Of a stretch of 64,000 nucleotides of DNA, positions 16,600 through 26,905 are shown one piece after another. Each line of letters starts with the position of its first letter. The first letter of the stretch is position 1. The position numbers were made by a program, and so were the translations under genes. A model generated the notes under the pieces. That model did no database searches. It worked only from the letters and a program-made list of their open reading frames with translations, and was not told the DNA's origin. Source of the stretch: Chryseobacterium sp. SC28 (GTDB lineage: Bacteria > Bacteroidota > Bacteroidia > Flavobacteriales > Weeksellaceae); NCBI RefSeq assembly GCF_003932955.1, contig NZ_QOVY01000012.1, positions 1 through 64,000 on the forward strand, in the 5' to 3' direction.

Positions 16600-17529
16600 T
16601 TAATTAAAATAGTTCAATCCAAAAGCCACCAAAATACTCATTACCAATGTAATGATTCCCACTTGTTTCAGAAAAGGATCGAGTTCTTTTGGTTCTTTTA
16701 CTTCCATCATTTTTCTGCGCAAAGACATCAGCGGAAATACCATAACAAAAAATATAAATGCATAATAGTTTCCTTGTTTTTGCAAACCATTGATCATCAT
16801 ATAAATTAAAACCAAAATAGGCGGAAGCATCAAAATAATCATTTCATAGACCATTGCATTTTTGAAACCCAATCTTATTGCCAAAGTTTTTTTCCCAGAT
16901 TTCGCATCACTTTCTATATCTCGCATATTGTTGAGATTAAGGACTGCTGCGCTCAAAAAACCTACTGCCGTTGCGGGCAAAAATATGTCCCAATCCAATG
17001 TTTTTGTAAACAGAAAATAACTGCCGCAAACCGAAACCAATCCGAAAAAGATGAACACAAAAATATCGCCCAAACCTAGATAACCGTAAGGTTTTTTCCC
17101 GACGGTGTATCCAATGGATGCCAAAATAGACGCAATTCCCAATCCGATGAAGATCCAAAATTCTTTGGCATAATCGGGATAAAATGCGAGATACAACAAT
17201 GCCACTGTTGCCAAAAAAGATAGGATTGAAAATAAAATAACGGCGTTTCGCATTTGTTTTTCAGAAATTTTGCCAGACGCTACGGCTCTTTGCTCGGCTT
17301 CTCCTATTCTATTATGGTCGGTCCCCTTGATGCCATCGCCGTAATCATTGGCAAAGTTGGAAAGGATTTGATAGAGCAAAGTCACAAGAAGTGCCAAAGC
17401 AAAAATCCGCCAATCCCAAAAACCGCCATCTTGAGAAATCCGCCATCTGGCGATAAAAGAACCCATAATAATTCCGCTGATTGAGAGCGGTAAAGTTCGC
17501 AGTCGAGCTGCTTTTATCCAATCGATCAT
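16600..17529 (-). CDS. menA: 1,4-dihydroxy-2-naphthoate prenyltransferase
   Basis: Integral membrane prenyltransferase (309 aa) that joins the polyprenyl chain to DHNA in menaquinone synthesis. The first aspartate-rich motif is NFANDYGDGIKGTDHNRIG, the second is NNMRDIESDAKSGKKTLAIRLG, both on the cytoplasmic face. Eight or nine membrane helices are visible. The N-terminal IKAARLRTLPLSISGIIMG is typical of bacterial MenA. It lies 83 bases downstream of the menB stop on the same strand. Menaquinone is the sole respiratory quinone in this bacterial group. Confidence 0.96.
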   Translation of the reverse strand: MIDWIKAARLRTLPLSISGIIMGSFIARWRISQDGGFWDWRIFALALLVTLLYQILSNFANDYGDGIKGTDHNRIGEAEQRAVASGKISEKQMRNAVILFSILSFLATVALLYLAFYPDYAKEFWIFIGLGIASILASIGYTVGKKPYGYLGLGDIFVFIFFGLVSVCGSYFLFTKTLDWDIFLPATAVGFLSAAVLNLNNMRDIESDAKSGKKTLAIRLGFKNAMVYEMIILMLPPILVLIYMMINGLQKQGNYYAFIFFVMVFPLMSLRRKMMEVKEPKELDPFLKQVGIITLVMSILVAFGLNYFN

Positions 17530-17604
17530 TTTAGTTGTTGGTTGCTGGTTGCGGGTGATTGGTCAATACTTTCAGAAAACTGACAACTATCAACCAAAAA
17601 CCTT
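17530..17604. repeat. Dispersed imperfect palindromic intergenic element (copy A)
   Basis: Occupies the menB-menA gap. One end has TTAGTTGTTGGTTG and the other CAACTATCAACCAAAAAC, which can pair imperfectly into a hairpin. The 18-base end CAACTATCAACCAAAAAC occurs again at 26964-26981 in an element placed in the same way upstream of priA. Confidence 0.6.
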
Positions 17605-17612
17605 CAAAAAAA

Positions 17613-18449
17613 TTAAGAAATCCACTGATTTTCCCCGAAATTTGGTTTTCGTTTTTCCAAAAAGGCATTTCTACCCTCTTTTGCTTCCTCCGTCATATAT
17701 GCCAATCGTGTGGCTTCGCCGGCAAAAATCTGTTGCCCCACCATTCCGTCGTCTGTTAGATTCATAGCGAATTTCAGCATTCTGATGGAAGTTGGAGATT
17801 TTGCAAGGATTTCTTGCGCCCATTCGTAGGCAGTGTCTTCCAATTCTGCGTGCGGAACTACGGCGTTTACCATTCCCATTTCTGCGGCTTCTTTTGCAGA
17901 ATAATTTTTACCCAATAAGAAAATTTCTCTTGCTTTTTTCTGCCCCACCATTTTGGCTAAATAAGCAGAACCGTAGCCCCCGTCGAAGCTCGTCACATCG
18001 GCATCGGTTTGTTTGAAAATGGCGTGTTCTGAGCTTGCCAAAGTCAAATCGCAAACCACGTGCAGCGAATGTCCTCCGCCTACTGCCCATCCGTTTACCA
18101 CGGCAATTACCACTTTGGGCATAAATCTGATGAGACGCTGCACTTCTAAAATATTCAGCCGATGCCTGCCATCTTCGCCCACGTAACCTTGGTGTCCACG
18201 CGCTTTTTGGTCACCTCCACTGCAGAAAGCGTGTCCGCCATCTTTGGGACTTGGGCCTTCGCCGGTGAGTAGTACAACGCCGATGGAAGCATCTTCGTAA
18301 GCGTCATAAAAAGCATCGTAAAGTTCTGAGGTAGTTTTTGGTCGGAAAGCGTTGCGAACTTCCGGTCTGTTGATCGCGATTCTGGCGACGCCATTAGATT
18401 TTTTGTAGGTAATATCTTCGTATTCTTTCACGGTTTTCCAGTCTGCCAT
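17613..18449 (-). CDS. menB: 1,4-dihydroxy-2-naphthoyl-CoA synthase
   Basis: Crotonase-family ring-closing enzyme of menaquinone synthesis (278 aa); converts O-succinylbenzoyl-CoA to DHNA-CoA. Features are [21 protein letters not shown], the oxyanion loop [11 protein letters not shown], and [23 protein letters not shown], followed by [25 protein letters not shown]-type helix. The open frame runs 10 codons further upstream, but [13 protein letters not shown] is the usual beginning. It is the first men gene here and precedes menA; the other men genes lie outside the window. Confidence 0.96.
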   Translation of the reverse strand: [278 protein letters not shown]

Positions 18450-18700
18450 TTTTTGAAAATTTAGATTGTAAATATACACACAATTGATGGTGTTTCAAAG
18501 AAATTCTGCCGATGGAGTGAGGTTGAAATATGACCTCAATTATAGTCTTCTTTTTTTATAGAATCTACGAGCGGGTATTTTTTTTCAAACGCAATGATAT
18601 TTTCGTAATTTCGAGAACGGATTTATGAAGACAAAATTTACAATAATATCCATCAAAATGTCTTTCTAAGGCATAAATCACAACTTCAAAAAATTATCAT
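18450..18700. other. Divergent intergenic region menB / GIN lipoprotein
   Basis: 251 bases without a supportable reading frame or RNA. It must hold the menB and GIN-lipoprotein promoters, but I see no full TAnnTTTG match at a convincing position for either. Confidence 0.4.
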
Positions 18701-19516
18701 ATGAAAATTAAACTTTTATCTCTAATTTTTGCAACTTCACTAATCCAGTTTTCTTGTATAAAATCAAAAGCAAGTAGCGCCGGGGGGATGTTTCCGAATC
18801 TGATTTCAGAAGGCGGAAAGGGCGAAGTAATCGAGAAATCTTATCTTATGAACTTTGATGAGCTGAAAATTTCGACTGCTTTGAAGGCAGAAGTTTTCAA
18901 AGCTGATGAGGAAAAAATTGTGGTTTATGCGCCTTCGGACTTGATGAAATATGTAGTGGTGAAACAAAATGGGCAAGCGGTACAAATCAAAATTGACAAT
19001 ACAAATTTTAAAAATATTTCTACAGACCGAATCAAAATTAAGGTTTATGCTAAAGATTTTGATCATTTGGCAGCAAATTCCGGCGCAAGTATTGATTTGA
19101 AAGATAATTTTTATTTTTCCAATCTGGACGTTCATATTTCCAGTTCAGGAACAATCAAAGGACATATCTATGGCGCAAATATTAATATGGAAGCATCCAG
19201 CAGCGGAGAATATGATGGGGAAGTCCTTGCCAAGAATCTTCATTTGATGTGTTCGTCTTCCGCCGGCATCGATATCAAAGGGAAATCCGACAGTATCGAT
19301 GTAGAAGCGTCATCTTCCGGCGACGTGAATGCTGAAAATTTCACTGCAGAAAGTGCGGTTCTTGCAACGTCATCTTCGGCGGATATTACCATCGGCGTTA
19401 GCAAAAGCGTATCAGCAAGCGCCTCGTCAAGCGGCGATATCAAAATAATCAAACGTGGAAACCTTGCGGAAATCACAAAAAATGAAAGCAGTTCGGGGTC
19501 TGTATCGATTCTGTAA
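18701..19516 (+). CDS. GIN (DUF2807) domain lipoprotein, second copy
   Basis: Predicted lipoprotein (271 aa). The leader ends in the lipobox QFSC (Cys19). The mature protein has the head-GIN domain: an N-terminal segment with FDELKISTALKAEVFKADEEKIVVYAPSD character, then many short strands carrying SSS/SSSG turns (residues 120-270), typical of a beta-solenoid. The serine-glycine repeats are more regular than in the paralogue at 12418. Likely outer-membrane or periplasm-anchored; function unknown. It converges with kbl. Confidence 0.84.
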   Translation: MKIKLLSLIFATSLIQFSCIKSKASSAGGMFPNLISEGGKGEVIEKSYLMNFDELKISTALKAEVFKADEEKIVVYAPSDLMKYVVVKQNGQAVQIKIDNTNFKNISTDRIKIKVYAKDFDHLAANSGASIDLKDNFYFSNLDVHISSSGTIKGHIYGANINMEASSSGEYDGEVLAKNLHLMCSSSAGIDIKGKSDSIDVEASSSGDVNAENFTAESAVLATSSSADITIGVSKSVSASASSSGDIKIIKRGNLAEITKNESSSGSVSIL

Positions 19517-19552
19517 ATTTTCCTAAAATCCGATGAATTGCTGCGGCGTGTT

Positions 19553-20749
19553 TTAGGAAATAACGGCTAATTTCTTTCCTATCTTTTCGAACGCGGCAAT
19601 CGCTTGATCTAAGTTTTCCTTAGAATGGGCTGCAGAAAGTTGAACTCTGATTCTGGCCTTGTCCTTCGGAACCACAGGATAGAAGAATCCGATCACGTAG
19701 ATGCCTTCGGACAGAAGCTCGTCTGCCATTTTCTGCGCCAACTTTGCATCATACAACATTACCGGAACGATGGCCGCATCGCCATCGGGAACGTCGAAGC
19801 CTTTGGCCTTCATTTCTTTCCGGAAATATTCTGCGTTCTCCATTACTTTGTCTCTCAACGAAGTATCTTCGGTAATCATATCCAAAACTTTGGAAGCGGC
19901 ACCCACAATTCCCGGGGCTAAGGAATTTGAAAATAAATAAGGACGCGAACGCTGTCTCAGCATATCGATAATTTCTTTTTTTCCGGAAGTGAAGCCGCCT
20001 AAAGCGCCACCCAAAGCTTTGCCCAAAGTCGAAGTAATGATATCGACTCTGCCCATCACATCATTGGCCTCGTGCGTGCCACGTCCGGTTTTTCCGATGA
20101 AACCGGTGGCGTGAGAATCATCCACCATTACCAAAGCATCATATTTTTCTGCCAAATCACAAATACCTTGGAGGTTGGCCACGATGCCGTCCATAGAGAA
20201 AACGCCGTCTGTCACGATGATTTTGAAACGGTGATTTTTTTCGGAAGCTGCCATCAATTGTGCTTCCAAATCTTCCATATTATTATTTTTATAACGGTAT
20301 CTTGCAGATTTGCACAATCTTACACCGTCGATAATCGAGGCGTGATTCAGTTCATCGGAAATGATGGCATCTTCTTCGGAAAATAAAGGTTCGAAAACGC
20401 CGCCATTCGCGTCGAAGCACGCAGCGTACAAAATCGTATCTTCCATTCCTAAAAAGTTGGAGATTTTGGCTTCCAATTCTTTGTGAATATCCTGAGTGCC
20501 ACAAATAAAACGAACCGAGGACATCCCATAACCACGCGCATCGATGGCATCTTTGGAAGCTTTCATCACTTCCGGATTATTGGATAAGCCGAGGTAATTA
20601 TTGGCGCAAAAGTTCAATAATCGCTTTCCGCCTACTTCTATTTCTGCACCCTGGGGAGAAGTTATGATTCTTTCTTTTTTGTAAAGACCGTCATTTTCTA
20701 TATTGCTCAGTTCATTTTGGAGGTTTTCCAGGAATTTTTGTGATATCAT
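19553..20749 (-). CDS. kbl: Glycine C-acetyltransferase (2-amino-3-ketobutyrate CoA ligase)
   Basis: PLP enzyme (398 aa) of the alpha-oxoamine synthase family that interconverts 2-amino-3-ketobutyrate plus CoA with glycine plus acetyl-CoA, in threonine breakdown. The Schiff-base lysine is Lys244 in [15 protein letters not shown], the same number as in the E. coli enzyme. [15 protein letters not shown] and [14 protein letters not shown] are specific for KBL rather than serine palmitoyltransferase or ALA synthase. No threonine dehydrogenase gene is adjacent. It has its own -7 box. Confidence 0.95.
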   Translation of the reverse strand: MISQKFLENLQNELSNIENDGLYKKERIITSPQGAEIEVGGKRLLNFCANNYLGLSNNPEVMKASKDAIDARGYGMSSVRFICGTQDIHKELEAKISNFLGMEDTILYAACFDANGGVFEPLFSEEDAIISDELNHASIIDGVRLCKSARYRYKNNNMEDLEAQLMAASEKNHRFKIIVTDGVFSMDGIVANLQGICDLAEKYDALVMVDDSHATGFIGKTGRGTHEANDVMGRVDIITSTLGKALGGALGGFTSGKKEIIDMLRQRSRPYLFSNSLAPGIVGAASKVLDMITEDTSLRDKVMENAEYFRKEMKAKGFDVPDGDAAIVPVMLYDAKLAQKMADELLSEGIYVIGFFYPVVPKDKARIRVQLSAAHSKENLDQAIAAFEKIGKKLAVIS

Positions 20750-20772
20750 TTTTACTTGATTTTCTGTTTTAA

Positions 20773-20780
20773 CAAAAGTA
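20773..20780 (-). promoter_or_regulatory. -7 box of kbl
   Basis: TACTTTTG on the minus strand, 23 bases before the kbl ATG, immediately after the U tract of the preceding terminator. Confidence 0.55.
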
Positions 20781-20809
20781 AAAAAAGCACTTCAAATGAG
20801 TGCTTTTTT
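20781..20809 (-). terminator. Terminator of the M1 peptidase gene
   Basis: AAAAAAGCACT (20781-20791) and AGTGCTTTTTT (20799-20809) are perfect 11-base arms around a 7-base loop. On the minus strand the stem ends in a T run. It separates the secreted peptidase gene from kbl. Confidence 0.85.
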
Positions 20810-20847
20810 GTGATGTTTTAACGTTTTGTAGATTCTTTTGCTTTCCG

Positions 20848-22779
20848 CTATTCTTTTATAATCTTGAAGGACTGATTATTACATTTCAAAACATAAGTTC
20901 CTTTCACCAAAGTTGAAATATTGATTTCGGCATCTTTGTCGGCTGTTCCTCTTTTGATTAATTTTCCTTCAACAGAATAGATCGCATAATCTGCCGATCT
21001 CTCCAAACCTGCAATTTTGATAAACGATTTTGCCGGATTTGGATACACATTGACTTTCTCGGTGTCCAAATCACTGACGGCCAAGTTATTATCTTTGGTA
21101 ACTGTAGATCCTTTTGTAATGATTTGGTTTTCGTAATTGAATGTCACATTTGTCACATCGAAATCCACATCCTGCGTAAAATATTGGTTGTTGGAAGTAT
21201 GATTCAGTACCAAGTAGGCTGTCTGCCCGCTCGATCCTTTAACTCGTATTGGAAGCGGCATCTCGAAGAAACTCACCGCGGCGCTGCTTCTGCTTTGAGA
21301 CACGCGAAAAGTCAGTTTTTTCGATGTGGGATTCTGCGTCCATCTGATTTGGTACGTTGGATAACCTTCTCCATAAATCCAGTCGTTGAAAAACTCTGTA
21401 AAATCCTTGCCGGTATAAGAATTCAGGAAATTTCGGAAATCAGTTGTTTTTACATAATTATATTCGAATGCGGGGTTGCTTTGGTACGCTTTCAGCGCAG
21501 CATAAAACTGCTCATCTCCCAGAATCCATTTTATCATCCTGAGAACGTAACCACCTTTGCTATAAGACAATCTGCCATCAAAAATCCTATAAAAATTAAG
21601 GTCACTGTCCGGAATATAGACGCTTCCGCCGGGAGCGCTGGTAATATAATTCATCTCGCTCACCAGATAGCTTTGGAACTGGGAAGCGCTCATCAATAAT
21701 TTCTCATTGATGACATGTTCGCCCATTGTGGCAAAACCCTCATTGAGCCAAATATCGTTCCACGAACCACACGTCAGTTTGTCCCCGAACCATTGGTGCG
21801 CCAGCTCGTGAGCGATCAAATCCCGACTGAAATTAACGAGCGAAGTCATCGTGGCATGTTCCATGCCGCCTCCCCAATTGAATTGCATGTGACCATATTT
21901 TTCGTTTCGGTAAGGATACAAGCCAAAACTATCTTCAAAAGTTTGCATACAGCTGGTGGTCCAGTTTAGATTGGACTGCGTCGTCGAATTAGCGTAGGAA
22001 GGATAGACATAATTGATAAAAGGAAAAGAACTTCCTGCTGTTGTAATGGTAGAATTCAGTTTTGTATAATTTGAGATCCCCAATGCAAAGAGATAGGCTG
22101 GGATTGGATAATTGGTTTGCCAATAGGTCAGCTTTTTCCCGTTGCTAAGAATTGTCTCCGACATCAGCTTACCATTGGAACCCACGGTGTACTGCGCCGG
22201 CGTGGTCACTTTGATGTCCATTTTCTCGATTTTGTCGTTCAGACTCTGCTTGGTTGGCCACCATTCTTTGGCGCCAAAAGGTTCCGACAAAGTGGCCAAA
22301 ACGGGATCGCCCGACGAAGTGTAACTGGCAGAAAAAGCATCTTCGGTCGCATCTGGAACGCCACTGTAAGTAATTGACAAAGAATCTGTTGCTTGAGCAT
22401 TAAGGACTGCCGGAAAATTGATCTTGATCTCGTCTGTGCTGAGCTGTTGAAATGTAAGATTTTGCCCGTGATATTTCACAGAAGAAACGGAGAGATTATT
22501 GGCTAAATCAAAGTAAATATTGCTTGAATTTGCTAACATTTTGAAATGAGAAGTCATGGTTCCTGAGACGAATTGCTGCGTTGGATTGAGATCCAGGTCT
22601 AGCCGAACGTACTGTAAATCATAATTGAGCGTATTTGGATTGACATTCACATCCAATGCCGATCTGGCGGCAGCGCGCCTTTCGGAGTCTATCAATGCTT
22701 TTCTGTCAATGTTGTTAGATTGTCCGAAAAAAGAAGTGACGGATAGATAAAAAACCATTAAAGTGTAGAAACGTTTCAT
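20848..22779 (-). CDS. Secreted M1 family metallopeptidase with T9SS sorting domain
   Basis: Zinc aminopeptidase (643 aa). A signal peptide (1-20, ending SFFGQ) is followed by the M1 beta domain, the exopeptidase motif as GGMEH (304-308, with His where GAMEN has Asn), the zinc motif HELAHQWFGD (His324, Glu325, His328) and NEGFA with the third ligand. The last 70 residues (VNVYPNPAKSFIKI... to the KIIKE end) are a type A type IX secretion sorting domain, so the enzyme is exported across the outer membrane and released or anchored. The frame begins 14 codons earlier, but the start at 22779 opens the signal peptide. Probably feeds peptide uptake together with the DPP11 at 41809. Confidence 0.95.
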   Translation of the reverse strand: MKRFYTLMVFYLSVTSFFGQSNNIDRKALIDSERRAAARSALDVNVNPNTLNYDLQYVRLDLDLNPTQQFVSGTMTSHFKMLANSSNIYFDLANNLSVSSVKYHGQNLTFQQLSTDEIKINFPAVLNAQATDSLSITYSGVPDATEDAFSASYTSSGDPVLATLSEPFGAKEWWPTKQSLNDKIEKMDIKVTTPAQYTVGSNGKLMSETILSNGKKLTYWQTNYPIPAYLFALGISNYTKLNSTITTAGSSFPFINYVYPSYANSTTQSNLNWTTSCMQTFEDSFGLYPYRNEKYGHMQFNWGGGMEHATMTSLVNFSRDLIAHELAHQWFGDKLTCGSWNDIWLNEGFATMGEHVINEKLLMSASQFQSYLVSEMNYITSAPGGSVYIPDSDLNFYRIFDGRLSYSKGGYVLRMIKWILGDEQFYAALKAYQSNPAFEYNYVKTTDFRNFLNSYTGKDFTEFFNDWIYGEGYPTYQIRWTQNPTSKKLTFRVSQSRSSAAVSFFEMPLPIRVKGSSGQTAYLVLNHTSNNQYFTQDVDFDVTNVTFNYENQIITKGSTVTKDNNLAVSDLDTEKVNVYPNPAKSFIKIAGLERSADYAIYSVEGKLIKRGTADKDAEINISTLVKGTYVLKCNNQSFKIIKE

Positions 22780-22860
22780 TTTTTGAAAAAATTTTAGGCC
22801 CAAATCTACAAAAAAACCCACAATATTTATAGTTTCGTTTATTTTAAAATAATCGTTTTT

Positions 22861-24309
22861 TTAAAGATCCAACGTCGGATCCAGAAGTTGCTCCATTCTC
22901 TGTTTCACTTGTGCGGTAGATCCAGCATAATTATTGATCAACAAAGAAAAAGCAAGTGTTTTGTTGCTTCTCGTTTTGATATATCCGGCGAGGCATTTTA
23001 CCTGATTCAGGGTTCCCGTTTTTGCAAAAATCTGCCCGTTTGAATTGACCAGAAACATACGTTTCAATGTGCCGGTTTGCCCGGCGATTGGCAAAGAATT
23101 GAGGTATTCTTGATAGTATGGCAATTTTGTAATGGCGCCCAGAAACTTCACTTGCGAAATTGGTGTTACGGTATGCGCTTTAGAAAGTCCGCTTCCATCC
23201 ATGTAATTAAGACCGGTCATATCGAAATTCGTGGCTTTCAAATGCTCGGTAACCACCTTTCTTCCAGATTCTGCCGTTTGATCGCCCAACTTCATAAAAC
23301 CGTTAGCTTTTAGGAGTGCTTCCGCATAATTGTTATCGCTTCGCTGATTGGTGTAAGCCACGATCTCTGCCAAACTTGGCGATTTATAAGTACTAATAAT
23401 TTCGCGTGGCTCGGGGTTGCCATCCACGATTTTGGGAACTACTTTTCCCACAGTGATTTTATTTTTAATCAAGCTTTCCCTCAACTTATTTGCTAAAAAA
23501 GCCGGCGGTTCCGCCACTTTAGTGGTTACCCACCCGCCTTCGTATTGGTCTGCATAAACCAATTTGTTGGCATAGGGCGATACGTAAAAATATCTTTTTT
23601 CCTGATTGAAGGGATTGTTGGATTGGCTGATGATCAGTTTCTCATTTCTCGGATTGATATCCTTCGTAGTTCCGGCGGGGAGAAAATAATTGGCTTGCTC
23701 CAGCCATACGATATTCTCGGGAAGTTCCGTTTTATTTTCTTTGAAAATGGCCGTTTGGATGATGATATCCCCTGTGATTTTTTTAATACCTTTCTCTTTG
23801 ATGGATTCCAAATATTGCGTCACAATTTGTCCGTAACTGGCTGCTCCGCCACGGCTTCCGCCTAAAGTGGGATCGCCGCTTCCCACGATGTAAAGATTGC
23901 CCGTCAGCACGCCGTCAGGATCTATGCTTCCAGAGTATTCCAGTTGCGTGTTCCACCTGAATTGCGTTCCTAACAAAGAAAAAGCCGTCTCGGTGGTCAA
24001 CAATTTGGTGGTTGAAGCCGGAATCAGTGGTGTAGTTTCGTTGTAAGAAGTGATGATCTTGTCTGCTTTTATGTCATAAACTACAAAACCCCAATTCGCA
24101 TTTCTGAGAACGGGGTCCGTAAACATTTTATTGATATTGAATTCGATCTGATCTTTCGGAGAGAGCAACGCTTTCTCGGCCGTAATGTCTTTTACTAAGC
24201 TTTGTTGCTCGGCAATCTGAGGCAAAGCGGCGGCTGCGGTACCTTGTGAGAAGAGCAGTGAGGAAAAACAAAAAGCTAAAACCGAACAATAATTTTTAAA
24301 CTGATTCAT
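22861..24309 (-). CDS. dacB: D-alanyl-D-alanine carboxypeptidase/endopeptidase (PBP4)
   Basis: Penicillin-binding protein 4-type S13 peptidase (482 aa) that trims and cleaves peptidoglycan cross-links in the periplasm. Signal peptide up to LFSQG; SxxK is PASTTKLLT with Ser99 and Lys102; SxN is YTNQRSDNNYAEALLKA; KTG is FAKTGTLNQVKCL. The long insert between SxxK and SxN is typical of class C PBPs. The frame can start two codons earlier with TTG; ATG at 24309 is used. Confidence 0.95.
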   Translation of the reverse strand: MNQFKNYCSVLAFCFSSLLFSQGTAAAALPQIAEQQSLVKDITAEKALLSPKDQIEFNINKMFTDPVLRNANWGFVVYDIKADKIITSYNETTPLIPASTTKLLTTETAFSLLGTQFRWNTQLEYSGSIDPDGVLTGNLYIVGSGDPTLGGSRGGAASYGQIVTQYLESIKEKGIKKITGDIIIQTAIFKENKTELPENIVWLEQANYFLPAGTTKDINPRNEKLIISQSNNPFNQEKRYFYVSPYANKLVYADQYEGGWVTTKVAEPPAFLANKLRESLIKNKITVGKVVPKIVDGNPEPREIISTYKSPSLAEIVAYTNQRSDNNYAEALLKANGFMKLGDQTAESGRKVVTEHLKATNFDMTGLNYMDGSGLSKAHTVTPISQVKFLGAITKLPYYQEYLNSLPIAGQTGTLKRMFLVNSNGQIFAKTGTLNQVKCLAGYIKTRSNKTLAFSLLINNYAGSTAQVKQRMEQLLDPTLDL

Positions 24310-24457
24310 TCTCAAAAAAAATATATTTTTAGTGATTATTTTTACTGAAGATTTCTAATAGCATCCATCTCCTCTCAAAACAGCGTAAAATTAGAGAATA
24401 TTGCGCTAAGAATTACGGCTTCCCGTAATAAAAGAATCAAAATTTTGTTAATTTCCG

Positions 24458-26905
24458 TTAAAAATCAACCAGAAAATCTCGCTTGATCGATTTGTATGCC
24501 GTGATCTCATCAAATTCTTCCAAAGATTTCATTAATAATTCTTTGTAAATGATGTAATTTCTGTTTTTGGGAAATTTAAGTAAAATCTGGTACTGATACA
24601 GATTGTTGATCCTTGCAATCGGAGATTTCTCCGGCCCGAGAATGCACTCTTCCGGGATATATTTTCGAAGAACCGATCCAAAAAATTGAGCAGCTCTGTT
24701 CAATTTGTCTTCTTTTCTGTGTTTTAGCTCAATCATTATTAATTTCACAAATGGCGGATAAAGAAATTTCTTTCGTTCCTCTAAAAAATAACGATAAATT
24801 TCCTTAACATTCTGATTTTTAATTAATTCGAAAACAGAGTGCGACGGATTGTAGGTCTGAATCAGTACTTTCCCATCGCCGGAAACCCGCCCGGCTCTTC
24901 CTGCGATTTGTGTTATTAATTGGTAAGCCCTTTCCTCTGCCCGAAAATCTTGCACATACAGCAACGAATCAGCTTTGGGAATCACCGCCAACTCGATATT
25001 ATCGAAATCCAAACCTTTGGAAATCATCTGTGTTCCCACGAGAATATCAGTTTCGCCGTTTTCCAGCTTTTCGTAAAGTTTTTCGTAAGCAAATTTCTTT
25101 CGCATGGCATCCACATCCATCCGATCTACAACGGCTTCCGGAAACAAATTTTTTAGTTCCTCCTCGATCTGTTCTACGCCTATTCCTCTCGTATTCAGAT
25201 TGTTACCGTGGCAGCTGGGGCAGAAAGCCGGCTTCGCAGCTCGGTGGCCGCAATAATGGCATTTCAGCTCGTTAGCCGCTTTGTGATAAGTCATCACGAC
25301 ATCGCAATTGCTGCAATAAGACACGTGGCCGCAAGTTTCACATTCGATCACATTGGCGTAGCCACGGCGGTTGTGAAGAACGATGGTTTGCTTTTTATTT
25401 TCCAGTTCAATCTTAATTTCGTCGATGATTCTTTGACTGAAATTCCCAATCATTTTCTTCTGATTTTGCGCCTCTTTGATGTCGATAATTTCAAACGTGG
25501 GAAGATCCACTTTTCCGAAACGTTCGATGAGCTGGACATAGCGGATCTTATCTTTCATCGCCAGATCGTAGCTTTCCAAAGAAGGCGTTGCCGAGCCGAG
25601 AATCAGTTTCGAATGATAAAATTCTGCCAGCATCATCGCCGCATCTTTCGCATTGAAAAAGAAGTTGGAATCTCGGGATTTGTAAGCCGAATCGTGCTCC
25701 TCGTCCACAATTATTAATCCCAAATTTTCGAATGGAAGGAACAAAGAATTCCTGGTTCCGATAAGGATTTGTAGTTCATTTTTCTTGATTTTTCGCCAGA
25801 CTTCTACCCTTTCAAAATCCGTTAATTTTTGGTGATAAAAACCGAGTTTTTTGCCGTATTTTTTTTCTAATCGAATGGTGATTTGTTTTGTCAAGGCAAT
25901 TTCCGGCAGAAGTAAAAGTACATTCTTTCCCGAATTCACGCAGTCTTCGATTTTTTCAAGATAAATGTGGGTTTTCCCGGAAGCCGTCGCGCCGTGAAGC
26001 AAAACGTTTTTGTTTTCTCCAAAAGCTTCATTGATTTCCGAAAACGCAACTTGCTGACTTGCAGATAATGGTTCAATATCTTCAATTTCGCCTTCGTAAG
26101 AATCTATTCTGTCTTTTTCGAGATAATATTCTGAAACCCAGCCCTTTTCTATTAACGATTTCAGTTGTTGATTTACAAAATTACCCTCATCAAAGACCAA
26201 AGATTTCCGGATTGGCGTTCTCGGTTCACCCATTTGTTTGGATAAAATATTCAGGAATAAATCTTTTTGCTTTTTGGCTTTATCCAATTTAAGAAGAATC
26301 GTGGCCAAGTTCTCCGAAACCAAAGCTTCGTCATTCACTTTCAGATAAGCGATCTCTTTGGCTTTGTATTTTTCGCTGATTTTTTCATCCACGGAAATGT
26401 ATCGTTCATCAATCAGGGCATTGATGGTTTTGATGATTTCTTTTTTTGGAATGAAGGCTTCGATTTCTTGCAAATTCAACATTTGCCGCACTTCCAAAGC
26501 TTGCAAAAGATACGTTTCATTTGCATCCAGATTTTGCCAATCGATTGTTCTTTCTGATAATAAACGGACGTAAGTTTCGCTTTCCAATTTTAATGAAGAT
26601 GGAAACGCAAATCGGTAGATTTCGCCGAGATTGCAGAGGTAATAGGAACTCATCCAATTCCAAAATTCCAATTGTTGTTTTGGAACAATTGGTTGATTGT
26701 CAAGCAAATTGATAATTTCTTTCGGAACAAAATTGTCTTCAAATTCATCGAATAATTCGGCAACAATTCCCGTGTAGATTTTCTTTCCGCGAAACGGAAT
26801 CAGCACACGCATTCCGACCTCGATTTTATCCAAAAAGTCTTCCGGAACTTTGTACGTGAAAGTTCCTTTGAGATTGAGTGGAAGGATGATTTGGGCGAAG
26901 TTCAA
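24458..26905 (-). CDS. priA: Primosomal protein N' (replication restart helicase)
   Basis: 3'-5' helicase that reloads the replisome at broken forks (815 aa). The N-terminal 3'BD domain is followed by the winged helix, helicase lobe 1 with GATASGKTHIYLEKI (Walker A) and VDEEHDSAYK (DEEH), eight zinc-binding cysteines (CETCGHVSYCSNCD ... CHYCGH ... CPSCHG) and lobe 2 with the QIAGRAGR motif. Complete and of normal length. A dispersed palindromic element lies just upstream. Confidence 0.97.
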   Translation of the reverse strand: MNFAQIILPLNLKGTFTYKVPEDFLDKIEVGMRVLIPFRGKKIYTGIVAELFDEFEDNFVPKEIINLLDNQPIVPKQQLEFWNWMSSYYLCNLGEIYRFAFPSSLKLESETYVRLLSERTIDWQNLDANETYLLQALEVRQMLNLQEIEAFIPKKEIIKTINALIDERYISVDEKISEKYKAKEIAYLKVNDEALVSENLATILLKLDKAKKQKDLFLNILSKQMGEPRTPIRKSLVFDEGNFVNQQLKSLIEKGWVSEYYLEKDRIDSYEGEIEDIEPLSASQQVAFSEINEAFGENKNVLLHGATASGKTHIYLEKIEDCVNSGKNVLLLLPEIALTKQITIRLEKKYGKKLGFYHQKLTDFERVEVWRKIKKNELQILIGTRNSLFLPFENLGLIIVDEEHDSAYKSRDSNFFFNAKDAAMMLAEFYHSKLILGSATPSLESYDLAMKDKIRYVQLIERFGKVDLPTFEIIDIKEAQNQKKMIGNFSQRIIDEIKIELENKKQTIVLHNRRGYANVIECETCGHVSYCSNCDVVMTYHKAANELKCHYCGHRAAKPAFCPSCHGNNLNTRGIGVEQIEEELKNLFPEAVVDRMDVDAMRKKFAYEKLYEKLENGETDILVGTQMISKGLDFDNIELAVIPKADSLLYVQDFRAEERAYQLITQIAGRAGRVSGDGKVLIQTYNPSHSVFELIKNQNVKEIYRYFLEERKKFLYPPFVKLIMIELKHRKEDKLNRAAQFFGSVLRKYIPEECILGPEKSPIARINNLYQYQILLKFPKNRNYIIYKELLMKSLEEFDEITAYKSIKRDFLVDF

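Noticed and set aside
19200-19516. Tandem repeat array in the GIN lipoprotein gene
   Set aside because: The SSSG-type turns recur at protein level but the DNA units differ too much to count as a nucleotide repeat.
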